64,000 nucleotides of DNA from assembly GCA_035547835.1 (NCBI GenBank), contig DASZTW010000020.1, forward strand, positions 1 through 64,000, written 5' to 3'. Below are positions 8,334 through 16,298 of the stretch, piece by piece; within the stretch, counting starts at the first letter, position 1, and each line of letters starts with the position of its first letter. Source of the DNA: Acidimicrobiales bacterium. Lineage in GTDB: Bacteria; Actinomycetota; Acidimicrobiia; Acidimicrobiales; Iamiaceae. The position numbers and the translations under genes were made by a program. The notes below the pieces were generated by a model that saw nothing but the letters and a program-made list of their open reading frames with translations, did not search any database and was not told where the DNA came from.

Positions 8334-8611
8334 TTGGCGCCGGTCGCTTCGGGGGCGTCGGCGGGCGGCGCGCCGGTCGCCGCGGCGGGGGCCGGCGCGG
8401 CATCTCGCCGAGCGACCTCAGCGGCGCGCACCTCGAGCCAGCGCCGCTGACCCGCAGGCACGCGGCGGGCGAGGCGGCGACCGCGCACCACGGTCTGGAC
8501 CGCCACCGCGATCAGGCCGAGACCCATGATCACGTAGCCGACGATCACGAACGGCCACGGGTCCTGCGGCACATCGTCGGCCGCGGCCACGAGCACAGCG
8601 AGCACCGTCAT
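8330..8611 (-). CDS. ccmD: CcmD-like small membrane protein
   Basis: 93 residues; ATG overlaps the ccmC stop. One membrane helix (WPFVIVGYVIMGLGLIAVAV) followed by a strongly basic cytoplasmic segment (VRGRRLARRVPAGQRRW), the layout typical of CcmD, which holds CcmABC together and helps release holo-CcmE. The Ala/Pro-rich C-terminus makes it longer than usual CcmD. CcmD sequences are poorly conserved, so the call leans on position between ccmC and ccmE. Confidence 0.75.
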   Translation of the reverse strand: MTVLAVLVAAADDVPQDPWPFVIVGYVIMGLGLIAVAVQTVVRGRRLARRVPAGQRRWLEVRAAEVARRDAAPAPAAATGAPPADAPEATGAK

Positions 8612-9420
8612 CGGGCCACCTCCGCCACCGGCGCCTTGCCACCCGGCGCAGGGCCACCCACCCCGTCGCCCGTGCCGCCCCCGACCCCTCCGCTCGTCGG
8701 CGGAAGTTCGGCCTCGGCACGCCGTTCGGCCAGCGCCACGTCGAGCCCGAGGTCTTCGGCCCGCACTTCGAGGTATTGGACGCGGAAGCGGTGCAGCAGC
8801 AGCCAGCCGTACGCCAAGGTGAACGCGAACATCGAGAACATCAGCGTGAACAGCATCGACCCCTCGATCTGCGGGTCGAGGCGGGTGATGGTGGGCCCCT
8901 GGTGCAGCGAGTTCCACCACACGGTCGAGTAGTGCACGATCGGCAGGTTGACCGCGGCGATCAGACCCGCCACGGCGCTCCACTTCGCCCGCGACGGCGA
9001 GCCGAGCAGCACCTTGCGCAGCGCGAGGTAGCCGCAGAACAGCACGAACATCAGGGCCGTGCTGGTGAGGCGGGCGTCCCAGGTCCAGTACACGCCCCAG
9101 ACCGGCCGGCCCCACAACGAGCCCGAGATCAGGCACAGGCCGGTGAGCACCACGCCGACCTCGGCCGACGCGCCCGCCAGCAGGTCCCAGAACTCCGTCT
9201 TGCGCCACAGGTACAGGATCGACCCGAGCGCGGTGACACCGAACGCGAGGAAGGCGGTGAGCGCGGAGCCGACGTGCAGGTACAGCAACCGGGCCGCGTC
9301 GCCCTGGTTCTCGTCGGCCGGGGTGACGACCAGCGCCATCACGGCCAGGAACACCATGCTCACCAACGTCAGAGCACCGAGGATCCGGCTCCCGCGGGAG
9401 CCGGTACCGAGCGCGTTCAC
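8608..9420 (-). CDS. ccmC: Haem exporter/loader CcmC
   Basis: 270 residues from a GTG overlapping the ccmB stop (GTGA). Six hydrophobic helices and the WWD motif are visible (WGRPVWGVYWTWDARLTSTA). Flanking conserved histidines include LYLHVGSA and PIVHYSTVWWNSLHQGPT. CcmC presents haem to CcmE on the outer face. A hydrophilic ~45-residue tail rich in Gly/Pro is additional to the family core. Confidence 0.93.
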   Translation of the reverse strand: MNALGTGSRGSRILGALTLVSMVFLAVMALVVTPADENQGDAARLLYLHVGSALTAFLAFGVTALGSILYLWRKTEFWDLLAGASAEVGVVLTGLCLISGSLWGRPVWGVYWTWDARLTSTALMFVLFCGYLALRKVLLGSPSRAKWSAVAGLIAAVNLPIVHYSTVWWNSLHQGPTITRLDPQIEGSMLFTLMFSMFAFTLAYGWLLLHRFRVQYLEVRAEDLGLDVALAERRAEAELPPTSGGVGGGTGDGVGGPAPGGKAPVAEVAR

Positions 9421-10100
9421 GATTCCTCCAAGACCGATCCGAAAGCGAGAATGCCAAACGCCACGTACACCAAGGCGAAGACGCCCAACAGCCCGAGCCA
9501 GGCCCAACCGCTGGTGGAGCTGGTGCCCAGCGCGGCCTCGAAAGCCTGGGTGGCGCCGATCAGGACCGGCGCCACGACGGGGAGCAACAGCAACGGGAGC
9601 AGGGTCTCGCGGCCCCGCACCCCAGCGACGAGTGCGCCATACAATGTACCGGCCGCTGCGATCCCCAAGGTCGCGACCAGGCAGGTGGCCGTGAGCAGCA
9701 GACCACCGGCCAGGTCGGTGCTGTACAAGATGGCCACGCCGGCGAACAGCAGCGCCTCGATCGCCAGCAGCTGGGCCGCCACCCCGGCCACCTTGCCGAG
9801 GAAGATCCCCGCCGGGTCGAGCAGCGAGAGGCGCAGTGCGTCGCGGGCGCCGTCGGCTGCCTCGGCGCCGAACGACCGCTGCACCGCGAGCAGCGAGGTC
9901 AACAGCACGATGATCCAAAACAGGCCGGGCGTCGCGCGTTGCAGCACGCCGCGCTGGTCGTCGAGCGCGAACGCGAACAGCAACAAGATCAGCAGCGCGA
10001 ACGGCGCCATCTGCCCGAGCCCCACGCGCGACCGCCACTCGAGCCGCAAGTCCTTGCCCGCCACCAACACCGCGTCGTGCAGCGGTCGGTCACGAAGCAC
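9417..10100 (-). CDS. ccmB: CcmB, membrane subunit of the CcmAB ABC complex
   Basis: 227 residues with six hydrophobic helices, a length typical of CcmB, and the family segments KDLRLEWRSR near the N-terminus and AVQRSFGAEAADGARDALRL between helices. CcmAB uses ATP to release holo-CcmE from CcmCD. Its start lies 11 nt inside the end of ccmA, so the two are co-translated. Confidence 0.9.
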   Translation of the reverse strand: MLRDRPLHDAVLVAGKDLRLEWRSRVGLGQMAPFALLILLLFAFALDDQRGVLQRATPGLFWIIVLLTSLLAVQRSFGAEAADGARDALRLSLLDPAGIFLGKVAGVAAQLLAIEALLFAGVAILYSTDLAGGLLLTATCLVATLGIAAAGTLYGALVAGVRGRETLLPLLLLPVVAPVLIGATQAFEAALGTSSTSGWAWLGLLGVFALVYVAFGILAFGSVLEES

Positions 10101-10824
10101 AGGTCACCGCCGGTGCGACCTCGGCCTCGGCCTCGGCGTCAGCGGGCGCTGCCGGCGCCGACGCCGGCGCCGCCTCGACCGCTTCGTCGTGGACCACCAT
10201 CCCGCCGCTCAACACGATGCGCCGATCGGCCAGCCCGCCGGCGCGCTCGAGCTCGTGCGATGCCACCAACACGGTGGCGCCGGCCGCCGCCGCAGCCCGG
10301 ACGATCTCGTCGATGGTGTCGCGACCGGCCGCGTCGAGACCGGCGTGCGGCTCGTCGAGCAGCCACAGCTCGGGACGGCGCGCCACCAGGCACGCGAGCG
10401 CGGTGCGGCGCCGTTGGCCCGCCGACAGGCGACCGACCAGCACGCCCGCGAGGCGACCGCTCAACCCGAGACGCTCCATGGCCGCCCCCGCGTCGACGTC
10501 GCGGGCACGCACGGCGCGAGCCCAGAAGCGCACGTTGTCGGCCACGGTGAGGTCGTCGTACAAACCCGTGGCGTGACCCAACATCCCCACCCGGTGCCGC
10601 ACTCCGCGGCGGTCGACGCGCAAGTCGTGGCCGAGGACCGACGCCTCGCCGGACACGATCGGCAGCAGGCCCGCGCAGCTCCGGAGCAGGGTCGTCTTCC
10701 CCGCGCCGTTGGCGCCTTGTACGAGGACGATCTCGCCGTGGGCGACGTCGAGGTCGACGCCGGCCAGCGCAGGGAACCGACCCAACAGGGAGACCGCCTG
10801 ACGGAAGTGGATGACGTGCTCCAT
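10090..10824 (-). CDS. ccmA: CcmA, ATPase of the CcmAB complex
   Basis: 244 residues. Walker A GANGAGKTT, signature LSAGQRRR, Walker B LWLLDEPHAGLD and switch histidine ASHE are all present, so the ATPase should be active. The C-terminal ~30 residues form an Ala/Glu/Pro tail beyond the usual CcmA length. It is the first gene of the minus-strand ccm operon; the 156-bp gap to the divergent sortase gene must hold its promoter. Confidence 0.92.
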   Translation of the reverse strand: MEHVIHFRQAVSLLGRFPALAGVDLDVAHGEIVLVQGANGAGKTTLLRSCAGLLPIVSGEASVLGHDLRVDRRGVRHRVGMLGHATGLYDDLTVADNVRFWARAVRARDVDAGAAMERLGLSGRLAGVLVGRLSAGQRRRTALACLVARRPELWLLDEPHAGLDAAGRDTIDEIVRAAAAAGATVLVASHELERAGGLADRRIVLSGGMVVHDEAVEAAPASAPAAPADAEAEAEVAPAVTCAS

Positions 10825-10980
10825 GGGGACGCCACCACGCTACTGACGACCCCCCTGGGCGGACCAATGCACGCAAGGCCGAAACCGCCGCTCCCGCGGC
10901 CGGCGCCCCACCCAGGTCGGCCGCCGACGCAGGCGTCGTGATCCGATCGGGTGGCGGCCAGGGTGCATGATGAGCGGCTG

Positions 10981-11946
10981 ATGTCCGAACCAAGGCGATT
11001 GGGCCCCGTCGTGGCACACGTTGCGCTCGTCCTCGGGCGTGCCCTCATCGCCATCGGCGTCCTGCTGCTCCTGTTCGTGGGCTACGAGCTGTGGGGCACC
11101 AACCTCAACGAGGCCAGCGCGCAAAAGACGCTGGAGCACCGCTACGAGCAGCTGCGCCAGTCGGTGGGCGCATCGTCGACCACCACGCCGACCACCGGCA
11201 CCACCACGCCGGACACCGACAACTCCACGCTCAACCTGCCGAACGGCAAGCCCGCCGCGTCGAACGGTCCGGCGCCCAAGATCGGCGACCCGATCGGCGT
11301 GATCAAGATCCCGAAGATCCACGTCGACAAGACCATGGTCGAGGGTGTCAGCGATGCCGAGCTGCGCCGAGGGCCGGGCCACTACCCGAGCACGCCGCTC
11401 CCGGGCCAGCGGGGCAACGCCGGCATCGCCGGCCACCGCACCACGTACGGCGCGCCCTTCGCCGACATCGACCAGCTCGAGGCCGGCGACGACATCGTCG
11501 TCGAGACCGTGCAGGGCACCTTCTACTACAAGGTGATGGGCGACCCGCTGATCGTGGCGCCCACCGACGTGCAGGTGCTCGACGACTTCGGCGACAACCG
11601 CCTGACGCTCACGGCCTGCCATCCCCGGTACTCGGCAGCCAAGCGGATCATCGTGCAGGCCAAGCTGGTCGGGCCACCCGTGCAACCGCTCGCCGGGCAA
11701 CACCAAGGGCAGGCCATGCGGTTCCACATCGACATCGGCTGGGGTCAGTACCTGCCGATGATCCGATGGGGCCTGCTCTGCGCCGCGATCTGGGCGGTCA
11801 CGTGGGCCGCGTCACGCGAGCTCGACCGGCGCTTCGCGCTGGGCTGGCGCCGGTGGGCGCCGTATGTGGCCGGGGTGCCGGTGTTCCTGCTGGCCTTGTG
11901 GGCCTTCTTCGGCCAAGTGTCCACGTTGCTGCCGTCGAACTTCTGA
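10981..11946 (+). CDS. Class E sortase
   Basis: 321 residues from the ATG at 10981 (an upstream in-frame GTG at 10951 is less likely). Order: membrane helix (about 13-35), Thr/Pro-rich linker, sortase beta-barrel with catalytic His152 (GIAGHRTTYG), Cys213 and Arg222 in TLTACHPRYSAAKRIIV, then two C-terminal membrane helices. TACHP is the actinobacterial class E pattern. Sortases attach LPXTG-like surface proteins to the cell wall, which supports a Gram-positive cell envelope. No substrate with a sorting signal was noticed nearby. Confidence 0.9.
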   Translation: MSEPRRLGPVVAHVALVLGRALIAIGVLLLLFVGYELWGTNLNEASAQKTLEHRYEQLRQSVGASSTTTPTTGTTTPDTDNSTLNLPNGKPAASNGPAPKIGDPIGVIKIPKIHVDKTMVEGVSDAELRRGPGHYPSTPLPGQRGNAGIAGHRTTYGAPFADIDQLEAGDDIVVETVQGTFYYKVMGDPLIVAPTDVQVLDDFGDNRLTLTACHPRYSAAKRIIVQAKLVGPPVQPLAGQHQGQAMRFHIDIGWGQYLPMIRWGLLCAAIWAVTWAASRELDRRFALGWRRWAPYVAGVPVFLLALWAFFGQVSTLLPSNF

Positions 11947-11964
11947 CGCCCGGTCCCGGTCGCG

Positions 11965-12711
11965 TCAGCGGCCGGTGAAGTCAGGGCGACGGCGGGCCTG
12001 GAACGCGGCGAGGCCTTCTTGGAGGTCGGCGCTCGCCCAGGCCCGGTCGCGGGCGGCCGCCGCTTCGGCCGCGCCGACCACACCGGTCGACGCGGCCAAC
12101 ATGAGCTTGTGGGCGGCCAGCGTGAGCGGCGCCAGGTCCGCCAGCTCCGTGGCCCATGCCAAGGCCGCGTCGAGGGCTGAGCCGGGCTCGACCAGGCGGT
12201 GGACGAAGCCGGTGCGGTGGAGGTCGCTCCCCCGCAGCACCTCGACCCCGAGCAGGAGCCCCCGCGCCGGCCCGTCGCCTGCCGCGACCACGAGCTGGTC
12301 GACCGTCCACTGGTCGACGGTGAGGCCCAACTTTGCGGCGGGGATCCCGAACGACACGTCGGCCGTGGCGACCCGGAGGTCGGCGGCCAGGGCGAGCTGC
12401 GTGCCGGCACCCAACGCCGGGCCTTCGATCGCCGCGAGCACCGGCACCGGCACGCTGCGCATGGCCTGCAACACCGACCGGAGCAGCGCCACGAACCCCT
12501 CGTCCTCGACGGTGGTGAGGTCGGCTCCCGCGCAGAAGAACCCGCCGGCGCCGGTGAGCACGACCGCCCGGGTGGCCGCCGGCAGGTCGCCGAGCGCGCC
12601 GAGCAGCGCCTCCAACGTGGCGTGGTCGAGGGCGTTGCGGCGCTCCGGTCGATCGAGAGTGACGACGCGGATCGCGTCGCCGTCGCCACTGGGTTCCACG
12701 TGCACGGCCAT
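11965..12711 (-). CDS. Enoyl-CoA hydratase/isomerase family protein
   Basis: 248 residues, the size of a crotonase domain. CoA/oxyanion-hole segments are clear: RPERRNALDHATLEALL, LTGAGGFFCAGADL and IEGPALGAGTQLALAADLRV. At the site where hydratases carry the first catalytic glutamate (F-x-x-PE), the sequence is FGIPAAKLGL, so one general acid/base is absent. It may be an isomerase, thioesterase or other crotonase activity rather than a hydratase. Ends converging with the sortase gene, 18 bp apart. Confidence 0.8.
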   Translation of the reverse strand: MAVHVEPSGDGDAIRVVTLDRPERRNALDHATLEALLGALGDLPAATRAVVLTGAGGFFCAGADLTTVEDEGFVALLRSVLQAMRSVPVPVLAAIEGPALGAGTQLALAADLRVATADVSFGIPAAKLGLTVDQWTVDQLVVAAGDGPARGLLLGVEVLRGSDLHRTGFVHRLVEPGSALDAALAWATELADLAPLTLAAHKLMLAASTGVVGAAEAAAARDRAWASADLQEGLAAFQARRRPDFTGR

Positions 12712-12765
12712 GGCCGCCGACGATACGCGCCGCGCGCTCGAGCCCCGACCGGCGACACTGGGGGC

Positions 12766-13032
12766 ATGTGCCGCAACATCACCACTCTCCGGGGCCTGGT
12801 CCCCGCCGCCACGGTCGCCGAAGTCGAGGCCGCAGCCCGTCAGTACGTCCGCAAGGTGAGCGGGGTGCAAAAGACGTCGCCCGCCACCGAGGACGTGTTC
12901 GAGCGCGCCGTCGCCGAGGTCACCGCCACGACCCTCGCCCTGCTCGCAGAGCTGCCGCCCCGCAAGCAACCCCCGAAGACCGTGCCGCCGCTGCGCCGAC
13001 CCGAGGTGCGGGCCCGCCTCGCCGCCCGCTGA
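12766..13032 (+). CDS. DUF2277 family protein
   Basis: 88 residues starting MCRNITTLRGLVPAATVAEV, the near-invariant start of the DUF2277 family, then AARQYVRKVSGVQKTSPATE and FERAVAEVTATTLALL. Small soluble protein of unknown function common in actinobacteria. The full length and the conserved Cys/Asn near the N-terminus are intact. Divergent from the enoyl-CoA hydratase gene at 11965-12711. Confidence 0.85.
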   Translation: MCRNITTLRGLVPAATVAEVEAAARQYVRKVSGVQKTSPATEDVFERAVAEVTATTLALLAELPPRKQPPKTVPPLRRPEVRARLAAR

Positions 13033-13035
13033 ACC

Positions 13036-13815
13036 TCACACCCGCCAGGCCGGGGGGCGCTTTTCGGCGAACGCGGCCAGGCCCTCGGCCGCTTCCTCGG
13101 TGGAAGCCGTGACCGTGAGCAAGGCGTGGAGCAGCGGGAGCGCCTCGTCTGCCGCCTGGTCCCACGTGCCGTAGAAGGAGTCGCGGCCGAGCTTCATGGC
13201 GACGGGCGGCTTGGCGGCGAGCGCCGCGACGAGCTCGTCGACCGCGGCGTCGAGCTCGCCCACCGGTACGACCCGGTTGACGAACCCGATCCGCTCGGCT
13301 TCGGCCGCGTCGACCCGGCGACCGGTCATCATCAGCTCGAGCGCCTTCTTCGGCGGCATCGAGTGCCGCATCGGCACGGTGATCATGTACGGCCACAGGC
13401 CGATGTCGATCTCCGGCGTGCCGAACGTGGCGTCGTCGGAGGCCACGATGAAGTCGCAGGCCAGCGCCAGTCCGAAGCCCCCGGCCAGGCAGTAACCGAA
13501 CACCCTGGCCACGATCGGCTTGCCCAGCTCCCACATCTGGCGGAACAGGCGCGGGAGCTGCCCGCGGGCGTCGTGCAGGTCGGCGTAGCTCGCCCCTGCG
13601 GCCATCCCGCCGAGGTCGGCGCCGGCACAGAACGCCCGGTCACCCGCGCCGGTCAGCACCACCACCCGCACGTCGGGATCGGCGGCGGCCGCCCCGAACG
13701 CGTCGCTCAGCTCCGCCATGACCGTCCACGACAGCGAGTTGCGCTTCTCGGGACGGTTCACCGTGATGCGAGCCACCCCATCCGACGTCTCGTAGAGGAC
13801 TTCCTCGTACGCCAT
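13036..13815 (-). CDS. Enoyl-CoA hydratase/isomerase family protein
   Basis: 259 residues. Crotonase segments: RPEKRNSLSWTVMAEL, LTGAGDRAFCAGADLGGM, VFGYCLAGGFGLALACDFIV and TFGTPEIDIGLWPY. The first catalytic Glu position is kept (PE), but the usual GGT after it is replaced by YMITVPMR, seen in some degradation-associated homologues. Likely acts on acyl-CoA in fatty or aromatic acid breakdown. Convergent with the DUF2277 gene (3 bp apart) and divergent from folP. Confidence 0.85.
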   Translation of the reverse strand: MAYEEVLYETSDGVARITVNRPEKRNSLSWTVMAELSDAFGAAAADPDVRVVVLTGAGDRAFCAGADLGGMAAGASYADLHDARGQLPRLFRQMWELGKPIVARVFGYCLAGGFGLALACDFIVASDDATFGTPEIDIGLWPYMITVPMRHSMPPKKALELMMTGRRVDAAEAERIGFVNRVVPVGELDAAVDELVAALAAKPPVAMKLGRDSFYGTWDQAADEALPLLHALLTVTASTEEAAEGLAAFAEKRPPAWRV

Positions 13816-13864
13816 GAGCTGGGACCGTACCGCTCACCCTCCGAGGCCGCCCTATCGTCGCGGC

Positions 13865-14863
13865 GTGCCTCGCGAGCCCCGCACCTCCGCCACGGCAACA
13901 CCGACGGGCCCGCCATTGGTGGCGTGCGGCGTGCGGCTCGACACCAGCCGGCCGTTGATCATGGGCATCGTGAACGCCAGCCCCGACTCGTTCTCCGACG
14001 GCGGCGACCACGAAGGCGTGCAGCAACAGGCCGACCTGGCGGAGCGGCTGCTCGACGACGGCGCCGACCTGCTCGACATCGGCGGCCAGTCCGGCATAAC
14101 CAAGGTGCCCGAGATCGAAGTGGCCGAGGAGCTGCGCCGGGTCATCCCGCTGGTCCGGGAAGTCCACCGGCGCCGACCCGACGCGGTGATCTCTGTCGAC
14201 ACGTACCGACCCGAAGTGGCGTCCGCGTCGATCGGGGCCGGCGCGTCGATCATCAACGACGTCAGCGCGCTGCTGTACCCCGAGGTCGCCGCGATCTGCG
14301 CCGAGCGCGGCGCCGCGCTGGTGGTAATGCACACCCGGGCGCGCCCCAAGCAACGGCTCCAGGACCGGGACTTGTACGGCGGCGACGTCACCGCCGACGT
14401 GGTGGCCCTGCTGCGCGGGCGGCTCGACGTCGCCCGGCAACGGGGCATGGCCGACGAGTCGCTGATCGTGGATCCCGGCATCGACTTCACCAAGACCCCG
14501 CAGCAGTCGGTCGTGCTGCTCCGCGAGCTCGCCGACGTCGAAGCCATCGGTCTCCCGGTGCTGCTCGCCTTGTCGCGCAAGGACTTCGTGGGCGCGCTGA
14601 CCAACCGCCCGCCCCAGGACCGCCTCGCTGGCACGCTCGCCGCCGTCGCCCATGCGGGCACCGGACCGGGGATGATCTACCGGCTCCACGACGTCGCCGA
14701 GGCCGTCGACTTCCTCACGGTGCTCGCCGCGCTCGAGGGCCGCACCGAAGTCGACCCCGACCTCATGTTGGCCGAGCACCTCCGGCGCCGGACCCACCCC
14801 GGCTCGACCCCGGGCCGGCCCACGGCCGCCTCGACCGGTCCGGCTGCAGAGGTGGCACCGTGA
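13865..14863 (+). CDS. folP: Dihydropteroate synthase homologue with atypical loops
   Basis: 332 residues from the GTG at 13865; the ATG at 13814 would overlap the divergent gene's start. DHPS joins pterin pyrophosphate to p-aminobenzoate in folate synthesis. Family landmarks: IMGIVNASPDSFSDGG (loop 1), VDTYRPEVASA, IINDVSAL, VDPGIDFTKT and LSRKDFVGAL. Loop 2, normally GGESTRPG and contacting pABA, reads DIGGQSGITKV here, and the usual HM-G region reads MHTRARPKQRL. It could therefore be a functional variant or a DHPS-like protein of other substrate range. Coupled by GTGA to a small membrane-protein gene. Confidence 0.8.
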   Translation: MPREPRTSATATPTGPPLVACGVRLDTSRPLIMGIVNASPDSFSDGGDHEGVQQQADLAERLLDDGADLLDIGGQSGITKVPEIEVAEELRRVIPLVREVHRRRPDAVISVDTYRPEVASASIGAGASIINDVSALLYPEVAAICAERGAALVVMHTRARPKQRLQDRDLYGGDVTADVVALLRGRLDVARQRGMADESLIVDPGIDFTKTPQQSVVLLRELADVEAIGLPVLLALSRKDFVGALTNRPPQDRLAGTLAAVAHAGTGPGMIYRLHDVAEAVDFLTVLAALEGRTEVDPDLMLAEHLRRRTHPGSTPGRPTAASTGPAAEVAP

Positions 14864-15150
14864 CGGCACCCACCGACCCGATCCTCGCCAAGCGGGCCCG
14901 GATCGCCAAGCTCGTGCAGACCGGCAAGCGGCTGGGCTACTCGGTGCTGCTCGCGGCAGTGGTGGCGTTCGTCGTCGGCTACTTCGCGGGGTTCACGAGC
15001 TGGCTCGTCACCGCGATCGTGGTGGCCCTGGTGGTGAGCTCGATCGTGCTCGCGCCCGCCATCGTGTTCGGCTACGGCGTGCGCGCCGCCGAGCGGGAAG
15101 AGCGCGAGGAACGAGCGGCACGAGAAGCCCGCGGGCCGAAGGCGCGGTGA
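14860..15150 (+). CDS. Small two-helix membrane protein
   Basis: 96 residues from a GTG overlapping the folP stop. A basic N-terminus (AKRARIAKLVQTGKRLGYS) leads into two hydrophobic helices (VLLAAVVAFVVGYFAGF and LVTAIVVALVVSSIVLAPAI), then a charged helical tail (AAEREEREERAAREAR). No family is recognised. Coupling to folP shows co-expression but gives no functional clue. Confidence 0.65.
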   Translation: MTAPTDPILAKRARIAKLVQTGKRLGYSVLLAAVVAFVVGYFAGFTSWLVTAIVVALVVSSIVLAPAIVFGYGVRAAEREEREERAAREARGPKAR

Positions 15151-15585
15151 GCGAGCGGGCGACCCGGTCGGCCTACCAGCCGCCTCGCTCGCCGGAAGTC
15201 GGCGGCAAGCTCGGCCGGAAGCGTCGACGACGCGCCTTGACCTGCAGCAAGCTCACGCCGAGCCGCTTGGCCGGCAAGGGCCGGAACGGCTGCGGGGGAC
15301 GCCGCGTGGGGGTCGCGGGAACAGATCGGGGGCCTGCCACGCCCGTCGATTCGCCGCCGGTGTGGCGGCTCCCTCCCAGGTAGGCGACGATTTCGGCGCC
15401 ACCCGCGGGCGCATTCCGGCCAGACGGGTCGCATCGGCGCGAACCGACCTGCCAACGGTCGGTCGTCGGTACACAACACGGCCTCTGCATCGGCCGTAAC
15501 GCTCACCGCGTCGACGTCCGGCGAGCAGGGTCTCCCGGACCGCGGTGACCGGCCGGTAACTTTGGGACCGACCTCTGGAGCGCCT
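15151..15585. other. 435-bp intergenic stretch without a convincing gene
   Basis: Lies between the folP operon and a TetR-type gene. Frames exist on both strands but are Arg/Pro-rich with no family signature, as expected of random high-GC DNA. It should contain the TetR promoter; no clear palindrome or terminator was picked out. Confidence 0.5.
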
Positions 15586-16179
15586 GTGTCGATCCGACTG
15601 CCAGCCGAGCAACGCCGCCGCCAGCTGATGGACGTCGCGCTCGACGTGTTCGCCCGCAGGGGCTTCCACGCCACCTCGATGAACCAGGTGGCCTACGCGG
15701 CGGGCGTCACCAAACCGGTCCTGTACCAACATTTCGCGTCCAAGCGGGAGCTGTACGCGCAGCTGCTGGCCGACGTCGGTCACCGACTCGAGGAGCAGAT
15801 CGCCAAGGCCACTGCGCAGGCGGGTGGCCCCCGGGAGCAGGTGGAGCTCGGCTTCGGCGCGTACTTCGCGTTCGTCGAATCGGAGCGCGAGTCGTTCCAG
15901 CTCCTGTTCGGGTCGGGCACCCGCCACGACGACGAGTTCGCCGAGACCGCCCGCCGGGTCGAAGCCGCCATCGCCGCACTGCTCGCCGAGCTGATCGACG
16001 TGCCGGGACTGGCGCAGAGCGAACGGCGGCTGCTCGCCCACGGCGTCGTCGGCATCGCCGAGGCCACCAGTCGCCACTGGGTGGCGGGCGACCTCGCCGA
16101 CGACCTCGACGTCGCCACGCTCGCCCGACGCATGGCCGAACTGGCCTGGGCGGGGCTTCGCGGCGTGCAGGCCGGCTGA
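15586..16179 (+). CDS. TetR family transcriptional regulator
   Basis: 197 residues from GTG (a TTG eight codons upstream is the alternative). The N-terminal helix-turn-helix is clear: RRQLMDVALDVFARRGFHAT, SMNQVAYAAGVTKPVLYQHF, then FASKRELYAQLL. The C-terminal ligand domain (AYFAFVESERESFQLLFGSG) resembles actinobacterial TetR proteins of lipid metabolism. Monocistronic; its target is unknown. Palindromes at 20491-20524 and 37453-37470 are possible sites for this type of regulator, but no link is shown. Confidence 0.9.
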   Translation: MSIRLPAEQRRRQLMDVALDVFARRGFHATSMNQVAYAAGVTKPVLYQHFASKRELYAQLLADVGHRLEEQIAKATAQAGGPREQVELGFGAYFAFVESERESFQLLFGSGTRHDDEFAETARRVEAAIAALLAELIDVPGLAQSERRLLAHGVVGIAEATSRHWVAGDLADDLDVATLARRMAELAWAGLRGVQAG

Positions 16180-16298
16180 CACATCACGCGCCCCAGCTGA
16201 GCCCGCGGTGGAGCCCGCCGAGGTGCACGCCGAGGTGGCTGGGCGGTTGGGGCTCCGCGTCGGGCAGGATGGGCGCAGCCGCCGCCGGAGGATCCCCC

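Noticed and set aside
15147-15383. Small frame starting at a GTG that overlaps the membrane gene's stop
   Set aside because: Product is Arg/Gly/Pro-rich with no hydrophobic core, and the overlap alone is not enough support.
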